A stretch of DNA of 64,000 bases, from positions 62,001-126,000 of the forward strand of contig NZ_JBDXXH010000002.1 in NCBI RefSeq assembly GCF_040373385.1. Reading direction: 5' to 3'. Position 1 is the stretch's first letter. Every line of letters starts with the position of its first letter. This document shows, piece after piece, positions 54,298 to 63,393 of this stretch. Source of the stretch: Nitratidesulfovibrio sp. (lineage in GTDB: Bacteria > Desulfobacterota > Desulfovibrionia > Desulfovibrionales > Desulfovibrionaceae). Position numbers and translations under genes: made by a program. Below the pieces are notes generated by a model. The model had not been told where the DNA came from. It saw nothing but the letters and a program-made list of their open reading frames with translations, and searched no databases.

Positions 54298-56055
54298 ATG
54301 GAAACGCTTGAGCGACATCGGAACACCCCGACCATGGGGGTGCGCGGCTGGCTGCTGGTGCTCGCGCTGGTTACCGGCCTGCCCACCACCATCTTTTCCG
54401 TGTTCGCCATGGTCGAGCACATGCGGGCGCAGCAGGAGAAGACCGACGCGGAACTGCGGCGGCAGGTGCTGGCCGTGGCCCAGGGCGTGGATGCGGAGCT
54501 GTCGGCCAAGGCGGCCATGCTGCATGCCCTGGCGGCCTCGCAGGATTCGGATCGGATTGATGTCGGCCAACTGTACCGTCAGGCCAGGGGAGTGGGCAGC
54601 GCGCACCGCGAGGTGCAGTCGCTGGCGCTGGTGGGCCATGACGGCAGTCAGGTTTTCAGCACGTGGGAACCGCTGGGTACCGTGTTGCCGTCCACGGGTG
54701 ACCTGACGTCGGTCCGACGTGCCCTGGACGAGGAGCGCCCCGTGGTTTCCGCCCTGTTCCGGGGCAGCATTTCACTCCAGCCGGTCACGGCGCTGGGCGT
54801 GCCGATGCAGGTGGGTCGGGGCCAGCGGTACGCGCTGCGCATGTACATCGGGGTGGATGCGTATGCCCGCCTGCTGGAAAAGGAACACCTGCCGGAAGGG
54901 TGGGCCGCCACGCTGGTGGACGGGCAGGGAACCATCCTGGCCCGGACGCTGCTGCCGGAACAGGCCGTGGGCAAGGTGGTGGGGCCGCGCCTGCGCGAGG
55001 TGCTTGATGCTTCCGAAGTCATGGAGGCAGGCAACCGCGAGGGAGTTCCCGTGCGCTTCGCCGTGGCACCGGTGGGGCTGTGGGGCTGGCACGCGGTGGT
55101 GCAGGTGCCCGTTTCCACGTTGCAGGCCGCCATGCGCGGGTATCTGCTGCGTCTGGCGGGCATCGGGGGGGCCTGCATCATCGTGGGCTTTGCCGGGGCG
55201 TGGCTGCTGTCGCGCCGCTTCGTCGCCGAGGTGGAGCTGGCGGCCCGCTCGTGCCTTCTGCCGGAGGCGAGCGACGAACCGGCCCGGCCCACCATGGTGC
55301 GCGAATTGCGCCAGGTGGGGGATGAACTGGCCGCCGCCCGCGAGCGCGAGGAAATGGCCCTGCGCGACAGTCTGACCGGCCTGGCGGGACGGGCGCTGTT
55401 TCTGCGGCATGCCCGGCACCTGCTGGAAACCAGCTGCCACGACAAGTCGTTGCGGCTGGCCGTCATGTTCATCGACCTTGACGGGTTCAAGCAGCTCAAC
55501 GACCAGTACGGCCACGCCGAAGGGGATACGGTGCTGCGCCGCACGGCCCGGGTGCTGGAGGGCGCGGTGCGCTCGTCGGACGTGGTGGGGCGCCTGGGCG
55601 GGGACGAATTCGTGCTGTGCCTGGCCTTGCAGGCCGACACTGCCTGCGAGGTGGCCCGCGGCGTGGCCGCGCGCGTGGTATCCGGGGTGGCGCAGATCGG
55701 GTTTGGCGTCGGGTGCAGCGTGGGTATCGCGCTGGGCAAGGCGGGTGGATACCCCGAACCGTCTGATGACGCGACTGCGGATGTGCCGGGCGATGGCGCG
55801 GACGGCGAGCCCGATGCCATGCGCAGTGACGGGACTGGGGGCAAGGTTGGCGACGGCTCTGAGGGCGGGACAGGAGGCGGGGTTGGCGGGGCAGCTGCCC
55901 CTGCGGACGCTGGCACCCGCGCCATCGACGCGGCGCTGCCCGGTGCGCCCGCCCCCCTGCGCGCCCTGCTGGAAGACGCCGACAAGGCCATGTACATGGC
56001 CAAGCAGGCGGGCAAGAACAGCTACCATCTGCTGGATGCGTCCACCTGCGAGTAA
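54298..56055 (+). CDS. Membrane diguanylate cyclase (GGDEF) with low-complexity insert
   Basis: 585 residues. Membrane helix about 15-36, periplasmic sensor region about 40-280, second helix about 286-303, then GGDEF domain with RxxD inhibitory site at 425-428 and active-site GGDEF at 434-438. Between the last core strand and the final conserved helix (DADKAMYMAKQAGKNSYHL-type, near 560) is an insert of roughly 70 Gly/Asp/Ala residues (about 480-550) absent from normal domains. The start at 54298 has GGAGGGGG upstream. The TSUP gene follows after 100 bp. Confidence 0.9.
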   Translation: METLERHRNTPTMGVRGWLLVLALVTGLPTTIFSVFAMVEHMRAQQEKTDAELRRQVLAVAQGVDAELSAKAAMLHALAASQDSDRIDVGQLYRQARGVGSAHREVQSLALVGHDGSQVFSTWEPLGTVLPSTGDLTSVRRALDEERPVVSALFRGSISLQPVTALGVPMQVGRGQRYALRMYIGVDAYARLLEKEHLPEGWAATLVDGQGTILARTLLPEQAVGKVVGPRLREVLDASEVMEAGNREGVPVRFAVAPVGLWGWHAVVQVPVSTLQAAMRGYLLRLAGIGGACIIVGFAGAWLLSRRFVAEVELAARSCLLPEASDEPARPTMVRELRQVGDELAAAREREEMALRDSLTGLAGRALFLRHARHLLETSCHDKSLRLAVMFIDLDGFKQLNDQYGHAEGDTVLRRTARVLEGAVRSSDVVGRLGGDEFVLCLALQADTACEVARGVAARVVSGVAQIGFGVGCSVGIALGKAGGYPEPSDDATADVPGDGADGEPDAMRSDGTGGKVGDGSEGGTGGGVGGAAAPADAGTRAIDAALPGAPAPLRALLEDADKAMYMAKQAGKNSYHLLDASTCE

Positions 56056-56155
56056 GGCTGGACCATGATTGGGCTTGGTTGGACATGACATCCGCCCCGT
56101 TCCCTTCAAACGGCGCACGCCCCCTATGTCCGGGCGCGTCCCACCGTGGAAAGCC

Positions 56156-56893
56156 ATGACCGAAGGACTTCTTATCGCCATGCTGGGCTGGTGGCTCGGC
56201 GGCTTCGTCAATAACACCATCGGGTTCGGAGGGGCACTGGTTGCCCTGCCCGTGGTTGCCCTGGGCAATGACATGGCGGTGGCGGTACCGGCTTCCGCGC
56301 TTATCGTGCTGGCCGTCAATATGCAGATGGCCTGGAACTACCGGCATCACCTGAAGGGCGGTATCGGCGTGTGGCCCTTGATCTTGGGGGGCCTGCCGGG
56401 GGCCTTGGTCGGCGTACTGATGCTGCGCCACATTCCCGATGCCGGGCTGCGCCTTGGCCTTGGCGGGCTGCTCGTGGCGTATGCCCTGTGGGCGCTGCTG
56501 TGCGCAAAGCCCGGCCGCAGGGCGCTGCATGGTGCATGGGGGGCCGTGGCCGGGTTCTTTTCCACCAGCCTGGGCACGGCCTACGGCATCAACGGGCCGT
56601 CGCTGGCCATCTACCTGTCGTTCCGGGGGGGCACCCTGCAGGAGACCAAGGCCGCGTTGGGGGTGTTCTTCATCGTCAGCGGCACCATCATCGTGGCTGC
56701 GCAGACCCTGGCGGGCGTGCAGTCGGCAGAGACGGTGCTGCAGTTCGCCGCGTCGCTGCCGTCGGTCATGCTGGGCGGATGGGCGGGTATTGCGTTGTCC
56801 AGGCGCCTGTCCGACGGCAATCTGCATGGCGCGCTGTTCGTGATGCTGCTGCTCATGGGGGCCAACCTCGTCCGGCAGGGCATGGGATTCTGA
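56156..56893 (+). CDS. TSUP/TauE-SafE family membrane permease
   Basis: 245 residues, seven to eight hydrophobic segments. Starts MTEGLLIAMLGWWLGGFVNN and carries the family pair GGALVALPV and, in the second half, GTAYGINGPSLAIYLSFRG. The family moves sulfonates, sulfite or other organosulfur or carboxylate anions; substrate unknown. A start at 56126 would add ten residues. Confidence 0.85.
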   Translation: MTEGLLIAMLGWWLGGFVNNTIGFGGALVALPVVALGNDMAVAVPASALIVLAVNMQMAWNYRHHLKGGIGVWPLILGGLPGALVGVLMLRHIPDAGLRLGLGGLLVAYALWALLCAKPGRRALHGAWGAVAGFFSTSLGTAYGINGPSLAIYLSFRGGTLQETKAALGVFFIVSGTIIVAAQTLAGVQSAETVLQFAASLPSVMLGGWAGIALSRRLSDGNLHGALFVMLLLMGANLVRQGMGF

Positions 56894-56975
56894 CGCGGGC
56901 GCCCTGTTTGCCTCCGGGCCGCTTGTCTGCCACGGCTCCCCTTGATTGGCATGCCCGTCGTACCCTCCCCGTCTG

Positions 56976-58961
56976 TCACGCTGGCCGGGCGGCCCCGGCC
57001 GACCCGCCCGTGCTGCCGGACGTGTCAGATGTGTCTCCGGACGTGTCTCCGCCGTCCGCCTCCATGTCCCTGCTCTTGTCCCCCCGCGCTCCCTTGCCGA
57101 TGAAGGTCAGAAAGCGTTCCGCGTCCGCATGGCCGGGCAGCGGCGTCATGCTCGTGCGGCCATCCACGGATTGGACCAGCAGGGGCGTGTCGTACCCCGC
57201 CACGTCCACCACGCCCTTGATGCGGAAATAACGTCTCGATTCCGACTCCAGCAAGGCTTCCAGTTGGGGCAGGGCCATGGGGGCATGCACCCGCAGGGTT
57301 TCGGCAGTATAGCCGTCATCGGCGTGGGTGGCTGCGCCGCCATGGAACGCGGTATCCCCGAATCGGGGCAGGCCGCGTTGCCCCGGTCTGCGCCGGGTGG
57401 TGTCCGTATCCGCTAGCAGGCCGAAGGGGATGGCTCCCCCCGTGGCCTCGTGCAGCATGGCCCCGGGGTTGATGCGGGCTGCCATGGCGCGGGCGGCCGT
57501 GATGTGTTCCGGCTCGGCGATGTCGGTCTTGTTGAGCACCAGGATGTCCGCGGCGGTCACCTGGTCCCTGGCCACCCTGCTTTCGCGCAGGGCGCTGGCG
57601 AAGGAGACGGTGTCCACCACGGTGATCACCGGCCCCCTGCTTACCATGTCGGACACCTCGTGCAACTCGTCGAGCAGGTTCAGGGGGTTGGCCAGCCCGC
57701 TGGTTTCCAGCACCACCACGTCCGGGGTGAACCGTTCCAGCAGTTGGACCAGGCCGTGGCGCAGCCGCCCGGACAGGGAGCAACACACACAGCCCTCGTC
57801 GGCCTCCACCACCCGGCAGCCATCCTCCAGCAGCTTGCCGTCCAGCCCCACGGCACCGATCTCGTTCTGGATGACCGCCACGAAGCGGTCGCGTTGCAGG
57901 TTGTATTCGATGAAATGGCGCAGCAGGGTGGTCTTGCCGGAGCCGAGAAATCCCGTCAGCACCAGCAGGGGCGGGCGTGGCCCGTCGCCGCATGCGGTTT
58001 TCGTTGTTTCCGCGCTGCCCATCCAGCCGGGGCTGTGTGCGGTCATCCACGGTTGGGCATGCAGCGGGCCGGTGTCCGCTGGCCGCCACGGAGCGCAACG
58101 TTCCGATGGAGGCGGCGTGCCGTAGGCCAGGGCCAGGGAGATGCGTCGCACGTCGTGTGCGGGCACGTTGCGGTATGGTTGCGCGCGGGTGAACCACCCC
58201 TGCCAGCCGGGTCGCACTGCGTAGCGGCAGGCGGTGGGGGCTTCGCCCAGGACGAAACTGGCGCTGGCCGCCAGACAGCGAAACAGGCGCAGGGCCATGC
58301 CGAAGGACGGAATGTCGCTTTCCGCGTCACCGGGGCGCACCACGAACGGGTCGGAAAAATCGGCGGAACTGGCGCCGGACCGCGGCATGCCTTCGGATTG
58401 AACCGTGACGTCCTGCGGCATACCTTCGGACTGGCCCATGCCGTCCTGCGGCATGCCTTCGGATTGGCGAATGCCGTCGGCGGCAAAGACGCGGGTGCGC
58501 GACAGGCCGGACAGTTCCAGCCGCAGTGATTCGCCGTGACTGCCCGCCACCACCCGCAGCGTGCCCACCCGGAACAAGGTGCGCATGGCGTGCCCGGACG
58601 GAAAGTCGCGGACGTTGTCCCAGTAGTCCGCCAGCAGGGTGGCCACCCCGGCGGCCAGGGGAAAGCGTTCGGCGCACGGTTCGTCGGGGTGGGGGAAGTA
58701 GTGCAGCGAAAAGGTGCCCGCCAGCACGGTACCGTGCATGCGTTCACCCTCGAACAGCATGCCGAACACACCAGTGCTGCCATGCAGCTTGCAGGTCCAG
58801 CCTTCGCCGTGGGCGATGGTGGGGCGAATGCCCCGCCACCCCAGGGCGCGGGCCTCGGGCCGGTGAAACTGGGTACGCAGCAGCAGGGCGCGCACCATGC
58901 CCGGCGTCCAGCAGCCATGGCCCTGGTCCACGGGAACGGGGGTGATCGTGCGCAGGTCCAT
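56976..58961 (-). CDS. CobW/G3E-family GTPase with extra N-terminal domain
   Basis: 661 residues. The C-terminal part (about 325-640) is a G3E GTPase: Walker A TGFLGSGKTTLL (about 332-343), the metal-binding CVCC (about 389-392, EGCVCCSLSGRL), TSGLANP, and NKTD. Such proteins are metal chaperones, often for zinc or cobalt. The first ~310 residues match no family I know; they hold a 3-unit QSEGMPQ repeat (about 166-195). The end is a Gly/Ser/Asp/Thr tail (GGDTSGDTSDTSGST). COG0523 proteins normally are 300-400 residues, so this is a fusion. It converges with the TSUP gene. Confidence 0.85.
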   Translation of the reverse strand: MDLRTITPVPVDQGHGCWTPGMVRALLLRTQFHRPEARALGWRGIRPTIAHGEGWTCKLHGSTGVFGMLFEGERMHGTVLAGTFSLHYFPHPDEPCAERFPLAAGVATLLADYWDNVRDFPSGHAMRTLFRVGTLRVVAGSHGESLRLELSGLSRTRVFAADGIRQSEGMPQDGMGQSEGMPQDVTVQSEGMPRSGASSADFSDPFVVRPGDAESDIPSFGMALRLFRCLAASASFVLGEAPTACRYAVRPGWQGWFTRAQPYRNVPAHDVRRISLALAYGTPPPSERCAPWRPADTGPLHAQPWMTAHSPGWMGSAETTKTACGDGPRPPLLVLTGFLGSGKTTLLRHFIEYNLQRDRFVAVIQNEIGAVGLDGKLLEDGCRVVEADEGCVCCSLSGRLRHGLVQLLERFTPDVVVLETSGLANPLNLLDELHEVSDMVSRGPVITVVDTVSFASALRESRVARDQVTAADILVLNKTDIAEPEHITAARAMAARINPGAMLHEATGGAIPFGLLADTDTTRRRPGQRGLPRFGDTAFHGGAATHADDGYTAETLRVHAPMALPQLEALLESESRRYFRIKGVVDVAGYDTPLLVQSVDGRTSMTPLPGHADAERFLTFIGKGARGDKSRDMEADGGDTSGDTSDTSGSTGGSAGAARPA

Positions 58962-59074
58962 CGGGCCTCCTTGTCGGCGGTGTGCCGCCGCGGCCTGTCC
59001 GGAAAGTCCTGTCGGGTGCCGCCTGTCCGGTGGTTCCGGTTCGGCGCCGCCTGCCGGTGATTACGGCCCGGCGT

Positions 59075-59107
59075 GCCCCTGCCCGCCGCATCTGCGCGGG
59101 CAGGGGC
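59075..59107. terminator. Hairpin downstream of the MBL-fold gene
   Basis: GCCCCTGCCCG (59075-59085) pairs exactly with CGGGCAGGGGC (59097-59107), with CGCA/TGCG inside. No T-run on either side. Confidence 0.45.
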
Positions 59108-59151
59108 GTCCGTTCATCTGGTCACCTGGTCATCCGTTTTCCTGGGCTCGC

Positions 59152-60324
59152 CTACACCTTGGCGAACCGGATGGAGTCCCCATTGCCCAGATAGGCCTTG
59201 TCCTTGGTGCGGAACCTGGCTGTGCCCTCCACCACCGGGTAGCCCGCGTCGATGAACTTCTTGGCGGTGACTATCCCGGTGCAGTGGTTGCAGCCCACCT
59301 TCTCCAGGTTCCACTTGCGCAGGCCTATGACCAGGTCGTCGTACTTGGGGTCCCAGTCCTCGAAGGGCGAGATGTGCAGCCCGCCATACAGGCCGTGGAA
59401 GCGGTCGTGTTCATAGGCCAGTTCGCGGTAGGCGGTGTCCGCGAACAGGATGATGCCCTGGTGGCAGCATCCGGTGATGCTGACCAGCCCAAGGTCCGCC
59501 ACGTTGAAGTACAGCGACTGTTCGCCGAATACCCGGCAGATGATGGGCACATCGAACATGTAGCTGGCCATGCCCGGCTCGATGGGGTGCAGTCCCTTCT
59601 TCACCTTGACCAGTTCACCCTTGTGTCCGGCGTCCTTGATGTACTGCAATCCTTCCGCATAGAACGAATCGGGGATGTATATCTTGATGCCCGGCGCATA
59701 CTTGAGGGTGACCGGCAGGCCCCAGAAGTGGTCGAAGTGCTCGTGCGAGATGATCAGCGCCTCGATCTCGCCGTTGGCCAGCATCTTGTCGATGCCTTCA
59801 CGCTTGAAGCATTCGTCCATCCAGGCGAAGGACCAGCCGGAATCCAGCAGGTACTTGCGCACCTTGCCGTCCATGTCCTCCACCTCCACCAGGGCCGCAA
59901 AGCCCCCGGCGTTCATGGGGTTGACGCTCTTGGCCCTGGTGATCTCCCACGCCTCGTCCAGCCGGTTGGGCAGCAGGTCGCGGATTTGGGCAATGCCCTT
60001 CTGGTACGACCCCTTGCCAAGGCCCGTGCCGTCGCCGAAGGGCGGCCAGTTGTAGGTATACTGGTCCACCAGCAGGCCCCCGGCGCTCTTGATGTCCGAC
60101 ATCAGCTTGCCGTTGTCGAACCAGCTGGTTTCCGAAACCACCTTTGCCTTCACGCTGCGGCAGGTGCCGAAGGACTGCATCTTGCGCTGCACCTTGGGCA
60201 GGTCTTCGAACCGGCGCGACGAGTACGAGTACGCACCCATGGCGCCCAGCGTTCCCAGCCCCACGCCCAGTGCCGCACCCTTGATGAAGTCTCGCCTGCT
60301 GAGTGACGTCTTGTTGTCCGACAT
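59152..60324 (-). CDS. Tat-exported metallo-beta-lactamase-fold hydrolase
   Basis: 390 residues. Twin-arginine signal SRRDFIKGAALGVGLG at 9-24. Metal motif HEHFDH at 194-199, then SITGCCHQGIILFADTAYRE with the C-C-H motif and NHCTG near the end. This pattern is like the dihydropterin-aminobenzene-phosphate synthase-like subgroup of the MBL superfamily. It should act in the periplasm or on its face of the membrane. It lies 15 bp after a polytopic membrane protein gene on the same strand. Substrate unknown. Confidence 0.87.
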   Translation of the reverse strand: MSDNKTSLSRRDFIKGAALGVGLGTLGAMGAYSYSSRRFEDLPKVQRKMQSFGTCRSVKAKVVSETSWFDNGKLMSDIKSAGGLLVDQYTYNWPPFGDGTGLGKGSYQKGIAQIRDLLPNRLDEAWEITRAKSVNPMNAGGFAALVEVEDMDGKVRKYLLDSGWSFAWMDECFKREGIDKMLANGEIEALIISHEHFDHFWGLPVTLKYAPGIKIYIPDSFYAEGLQYIKDAGHKGELVKVKKGLHPIEPGMASYMFDVPIICRVFGEQSLYFNVADLGLVSITGCCHQGIILFADTAYRELAYEHDRFHGLYGGLHISPFEDWDPKYDDLVIGLRKWNLEKVGCNHCTGIVTAKKFIDAGYPVVEGTARFRTKDKAYLGNGDSIRFAKV

Positions 60325-60339
60325 GGCGGCCTCCTTGGG

Positions 60340-61746
60340 CTACTTGGGAATGAGGGTGACGGATTGGGAAACCACGGGCAGCGCGCGCACGATGACGAAG
60401 TACAGGGCCACGCCCACGGCGGTACCAACGGCCAGGCCGGGCAGCATCCTCGGGCTCCAGGTGTGCTCCGCCTCGCGCGCGGCGGCTTCCGCCGCCAGTT
60501 CGTCGGCGGTCTTCATGCGCATGGTCCAGCCGGGCCAGTTGTCCATGAACCAGTAGTTGATCAGCCAGATGTTGATCAGCCAGATGGTGGGAATCATGGG
60601 GAACTGCTGCGGGTGCGAAAAGCCCTTCTGCGTGCCCAGGAACAGGTGCGAGGTGCGGTAGTACGCGGCATATACCGCAAGGCCCGCCGCCACCACGATG
60701 GCGGTGCGCACCAGCATGTTCACCGGGGTGGAGAACTTGCGGGGCCAGTTGTCGCAGTACATGTACAGGAACAGCGCGGGCAGCAGGAAGAAGATGGCCG
60801 TCTCGCCCACGTGCAGCCAGCGCCAGTCGGGCGCGGCGTCGCGCTTGTGGCCCCGGATGGCTTCACCCCAGGCCAGTTCCTGCGCGAAGTAGAAGAAGAA
60901 GGTCAGGGCCAGCGAAATGGCGATGATGGCGAAGAAGATGGACAGCCGCCGCGCCCACGGGTTGCGGATGACCGAGAAGGGGTAGCGTTCCCAGATGGTT
61001 TCCATCAGCCAGACCACCACGGTGCAGCACATGATCCAGGCGATGTGGAAGTTGCCCGACACCGTGTTGGCGAAGGCTTCCCAGTAGGGCGGGGTGATGG
61101 AGGTGAACTCCTGCCAGGGGTAGTACAGGATGCCCATGTGCGGGTGCATGGTCATCAGGTAGATGAGCGTACTGAGAAAGAAGGTGACGATCCAGATGCT
61201 CATGCCCTTCACCGGCTGCTTCAGGTCCTGCCAGGGGGCTTCCTCCATGGCCACCACCCAGGCGGGGCTGAGCCACGAGGCGATGGCCGCGAACATCAGG
61301 CAGGCCGTGGCTGCATATTCCGCCGCGAAGAATTCGGTGATGCCCTTCAGCTTGGTGAGCTGGTCGGGGTTGAAGTAGGCCATGGCGTAGTTGCCCAGCA
61401 GCCCTTCGAAGAACCCCTTGATCAGGGCCAGCATCAGCGCCACCGACAGCAGCGAGAGGATGACGCCCTTCACCAGCGGGTGGGCCTTTTCCATCCACTC
61501 CCGGCGAAAGGGCCAGAAGTCGAAGATGTAGGCCACCCAGATCAGGATGATCAGCAGCCAGCGGGTGTACATGTAGCCCACGTAGGGGGTGTACAGCCGC
61601 ATCATCCCGCGCGGGTCCTGGAAAATCCACCACGTGGCGTAGAAGATGACCAGCGTGAACAGCAGGTTGACGATGGCAGGCAAGGGGCCCTTCCACCGCT
61701 TTTCCAGCTTTCGCGCTTCAAGGAAGCTGACGGATCCGTGTGACAT
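60340..61746 (-). CDS. Polytopic membrane protein, unrecognised
   Basis: 468 residues with about ten hydrophobic segments, many Trp/Tyr/Phe near the interfaces (LLIILIWVAYIFDFWPF, IAWIMCCTVVVWLMETIW) and several histidines in loops and helices (THPHMG-like MTMHPHMGILYY, GNFHIAW, LHVGETAIFF) that could bind heme or quinone. I do not recognise the family. AAAGGAGGAACC precedes the start at 61746. It is followed after 15 bp by the Tat-exported hydrolase, so they likely work together at the membrane. Confidence 0.85.
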   Translation of the reverse strand: MSHGSVSFLEARKLEKRWKGPLPAIVNLLFTLVIFYATWWIFQDPRGMMRLYTPYVGYMYTRWLLIILIWVAYIFDFWPFRREWMEKAHPLVKGVILSLLSVALMLALIKGFFEGLLGNYAMAYFNPDQLTKLKGITEFFAAEYAATACLMFAAIASWLSPAWVVAMEEAPWQDLKQPVKGMSIWIVTFFLSTLIYLMTMHPHMGILYYPWQEFTSITPPYWEAFANTVSGNFHIAWIMCCTVVVWLMETIWERYPFSVIRNPWARRLSIFFAIIAISLALTFFFYFAQELAWGEAIRGHKRDAAPDWRWLHVGETAIFFLLPALFLYMYCDNWPRKFSTPVNMLVRTAIVVAAGLAVYAAYYRTSHLFLGTQKGFSHPQQFPMIPTIWLINIWLINYWFMDNWPGWTMRMKTADELAAEAAAREAEHTWSPRMLPGLAVGTAVGVALYFVIVRALPVVSQSVTLIPK

Positions 61747-61905
61747 GACGGTTCCTCCTTTGTTGGGGTGCAACCCTTTGGAATCCCCTGCCGAGTATGC
61801 GTTGCGCGAGGGCGAGCCCGCGTGGTCGATGTGGTTCGGGTGGGCCGGGTGGCCTGAGTAGTCGGCCTGGTCTGCGCAGCACGCGTATCGGAAACAGTCG
61901 GGTGC

Positions 61906-62340
61906 TCAGCGGGTGGTGCCCGGTGTTCGCCGCGCTGGTGCTGCGGTGTCCCCATTTCCCGTGTTTGAATTCCCACTGTCAGGCGCTGCCGTGTCCGGAG
62001 CCTCGGTGTCGCGGACCCCGGGCGGGGCCATGTCCAGCATGGCCCGATGCAGGCGGTTGAGCAGGTCTTCGGTGCCTGCATCGGCGGGCAGGCCCATGCG
62101 TTCGGCCTCCAGGCGCAGCAGTTCGGGGGTGAAATCCCCGCCCGGTCCGCACAGGGGAACGCCGCCGGAAAACAGTGCGGCGGGTTCGGCCTCCGCCGTT
62201 GCCGTGGAGGGTGTTTCCCCAGCGTTTCCGGCATCCGGGGGGCAAGGGGGCGACGGGCGAAGGCCCGCCGCACTGCCCGCAAGGTCGGCCCCCAGCGAGA
62301 AGAGCCCCCGCAGGAATCGTGCACGGGTGGTGGCGGTCAT
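61906..62340 (-). CDS. Small protein of the GntR operon, unrecognised
   Basis: 144 residues. Starts MTATTRARFLRGLFSLGADL, an Arg-rich then hydrophobic segment, followed by a Pro/Ala region, a helical stretch FTPELLRLEAERMGLPADAG and a disordered tail with DTAAPDSGN. No family recognised. Its ATG overlaps the stop of the GntR gene (62337-62340, ATGA), so translation is coupled. About 160 bp separate it from the membrane protein gene. Confidence 0.65.
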   Translation of the reverse strand: MTATTRARFLRGLFSLGADLAGSAAGLRPSPPCPPDAGNAGETPSTATAEAEPAALFSGGVPLCGPGGDFTPELLRLEAERMGLPADAGTEDLLNRLHRAMLDMAPPGVRDTEAPDTAAPDSGNSNTGNGDTAAPARRTPGTTR

Positions 62341-63056
62341 GCGTCCATCCCCCGCTGTTCCAGTTGTGCGCGGAGATACGGAGTGCATTCGGTGCCCGCG
62401 TATTTTTCCATGCAGCGGCACATGCGCAGCAGGCGTTCTTCCATGCGCAGCCGGGCATCTTCCGGGTCGTGCCGTTTCAGCGCTTGCAGCACCTTGACGA
62501 GGTCGGCGAAGAACTGGTCGCGCTCGTAGTCTTCCATGGTGAACAGCAGTTCGATGGCCGAGGCGCCCACCGGGCATAGTTGTTCCACTGTGGCCACCAG
62601 CGCGGGATTGCCCGTGGATTCGGCCAGGGTGTGCATGAAGGCTGCGGTCTGCTCGCGCGCAAGACCGGGATTGCCGCCAAGGATGGCGCGGCTGAGGGAG
62701 GTCATGGTTTCTTCAAGGCGGGAAAGGCCGGAGGGGGAAACGGTAACGGCGCACAAGGCCGCCAGCGGGGGCAGGATGATGTAGGCGGCTTCCAGCCGGG
62801 CCATGCCGGCCTGGGGGCCGGGGGCATCGACGTAGCCGCCGCGTTCGCGGCGGGAACGCAGGTAGCAGCCGCTGCCCCGGCGCACCTCGACCATGCCGCG
62901 CGTCTGCAATACGCGCAGTGCCCCGCGCACCGTGGGGCGGCTGGTGCCCAGCATGCCCGCCAACTGGCGTTCCGGGGGCAGCCTGCCGCCCACTTCCCAT
63001 TCGCCGCAACGTATCCTGCCCAGCAGGTCCGTGAGAATGGCGGATTCCTTTTCCAT
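62337..63056 (-). CDS. GntR-family regulator, FadR subfamily
   Basis: 239 residues. N-terminal winged helix (about 8-70, RLPPERQLAGMLGTSRPTVRGAL) and an all-helical FadR-type C-terminal domain (about 85-230) with typical histidines (AFMHTLAEST, then CPVGASAIELLF). The domain often binds a small carboxylate with a metal. It heads a minus-strand operon with the small protein, membrane protein and MBL-fold enzyme. A candidate operator is upstream at 63149-63163. Confidence 0.9.
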   Translation of the reverse strand: MEKESAILTDLLGRIRCGEWEVGGRLPPERQLAGMLGTSRPTVRGALRVLQTRGMVEVRRGSGCYLRSRRERGGYVDAPGPQAGMARLEAAYIILPPLAALCAVTVSPSGLSRLEETMTSLSRAILGGNPGLAREQTAAFMHTLAESTGNPALVATVEQLCPVGASAIELLFTMEDYERDQFFADLVKVLQALKRHDPEDARLRMEERLLRMCRCMEKYAGTECTPYLRAQLEQRGMDA

Positions 63057-63148
63057 GCACGCCTCCGTGGGGCGGGGCGCCGGGCGCCGCCTGCGGGTGT
63101 TGCCGGAAGGGGGACAGGGGATCATGCATTGACCAGTACTGCTGCCCC

Positions 63149-63163
63149 ATTGGTATGACCGAT
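63149..63163. promoter_or_regulatory. Candidate FadR-type operator
   Basis: ATTGGTATGACCGAT has two six-base half-sites around ATG (ATTGGT / ACCGAT), symmetric except for one base and fitting the T-G-G-T-N3-A-C-C pattern of FadR-subfamily sites. It lies 93-107 bp upstream of the GntR start, where autoregulation is usual. Confidence 0.55.
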
Positions 63164-63332
63164 AGTGATGTCTGTGAGTACTTGCAAGCAATGTTCGGAC
63201 AGAAAATCATACGCGCCGCAACGCACGGGTTTTCATGTGCTTTTTTATGCAAGATTGGTAAGACCACTTGGGCGGCACATGAACGGCGCAGCCCGGTGCG
63301 CGCCATGGATCAGGTCGGCATCGCGGCCAACG

Positions 63333-63366
63333 CAAAACGCCCGCCGGGTGTGACCGACGGGCGCTG
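63333..63366 (-). terminator. Terminator of the gene at the right edge
   Basis: CGCCCGCCGG (63338-63347) pairs with CCGACGGGCG (63354-63363) with one mismatch; on the minus strand it is followed by TTTTGCG. Confidence 0.7.
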
Positions 63367-63393
63367 TGCATGCGGGAGGCGGGGCGAGTTGCC

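Larger units (their letters stand above)
63057..63393. other. Region upstream of the GntR gene
   Basis: 337 bp with the candidate operator (63149-63163), AT-richer sequence near 63160-63260 and the terminator of the next gene (63333-63366). No gene recognised. Confidence 0.5.
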
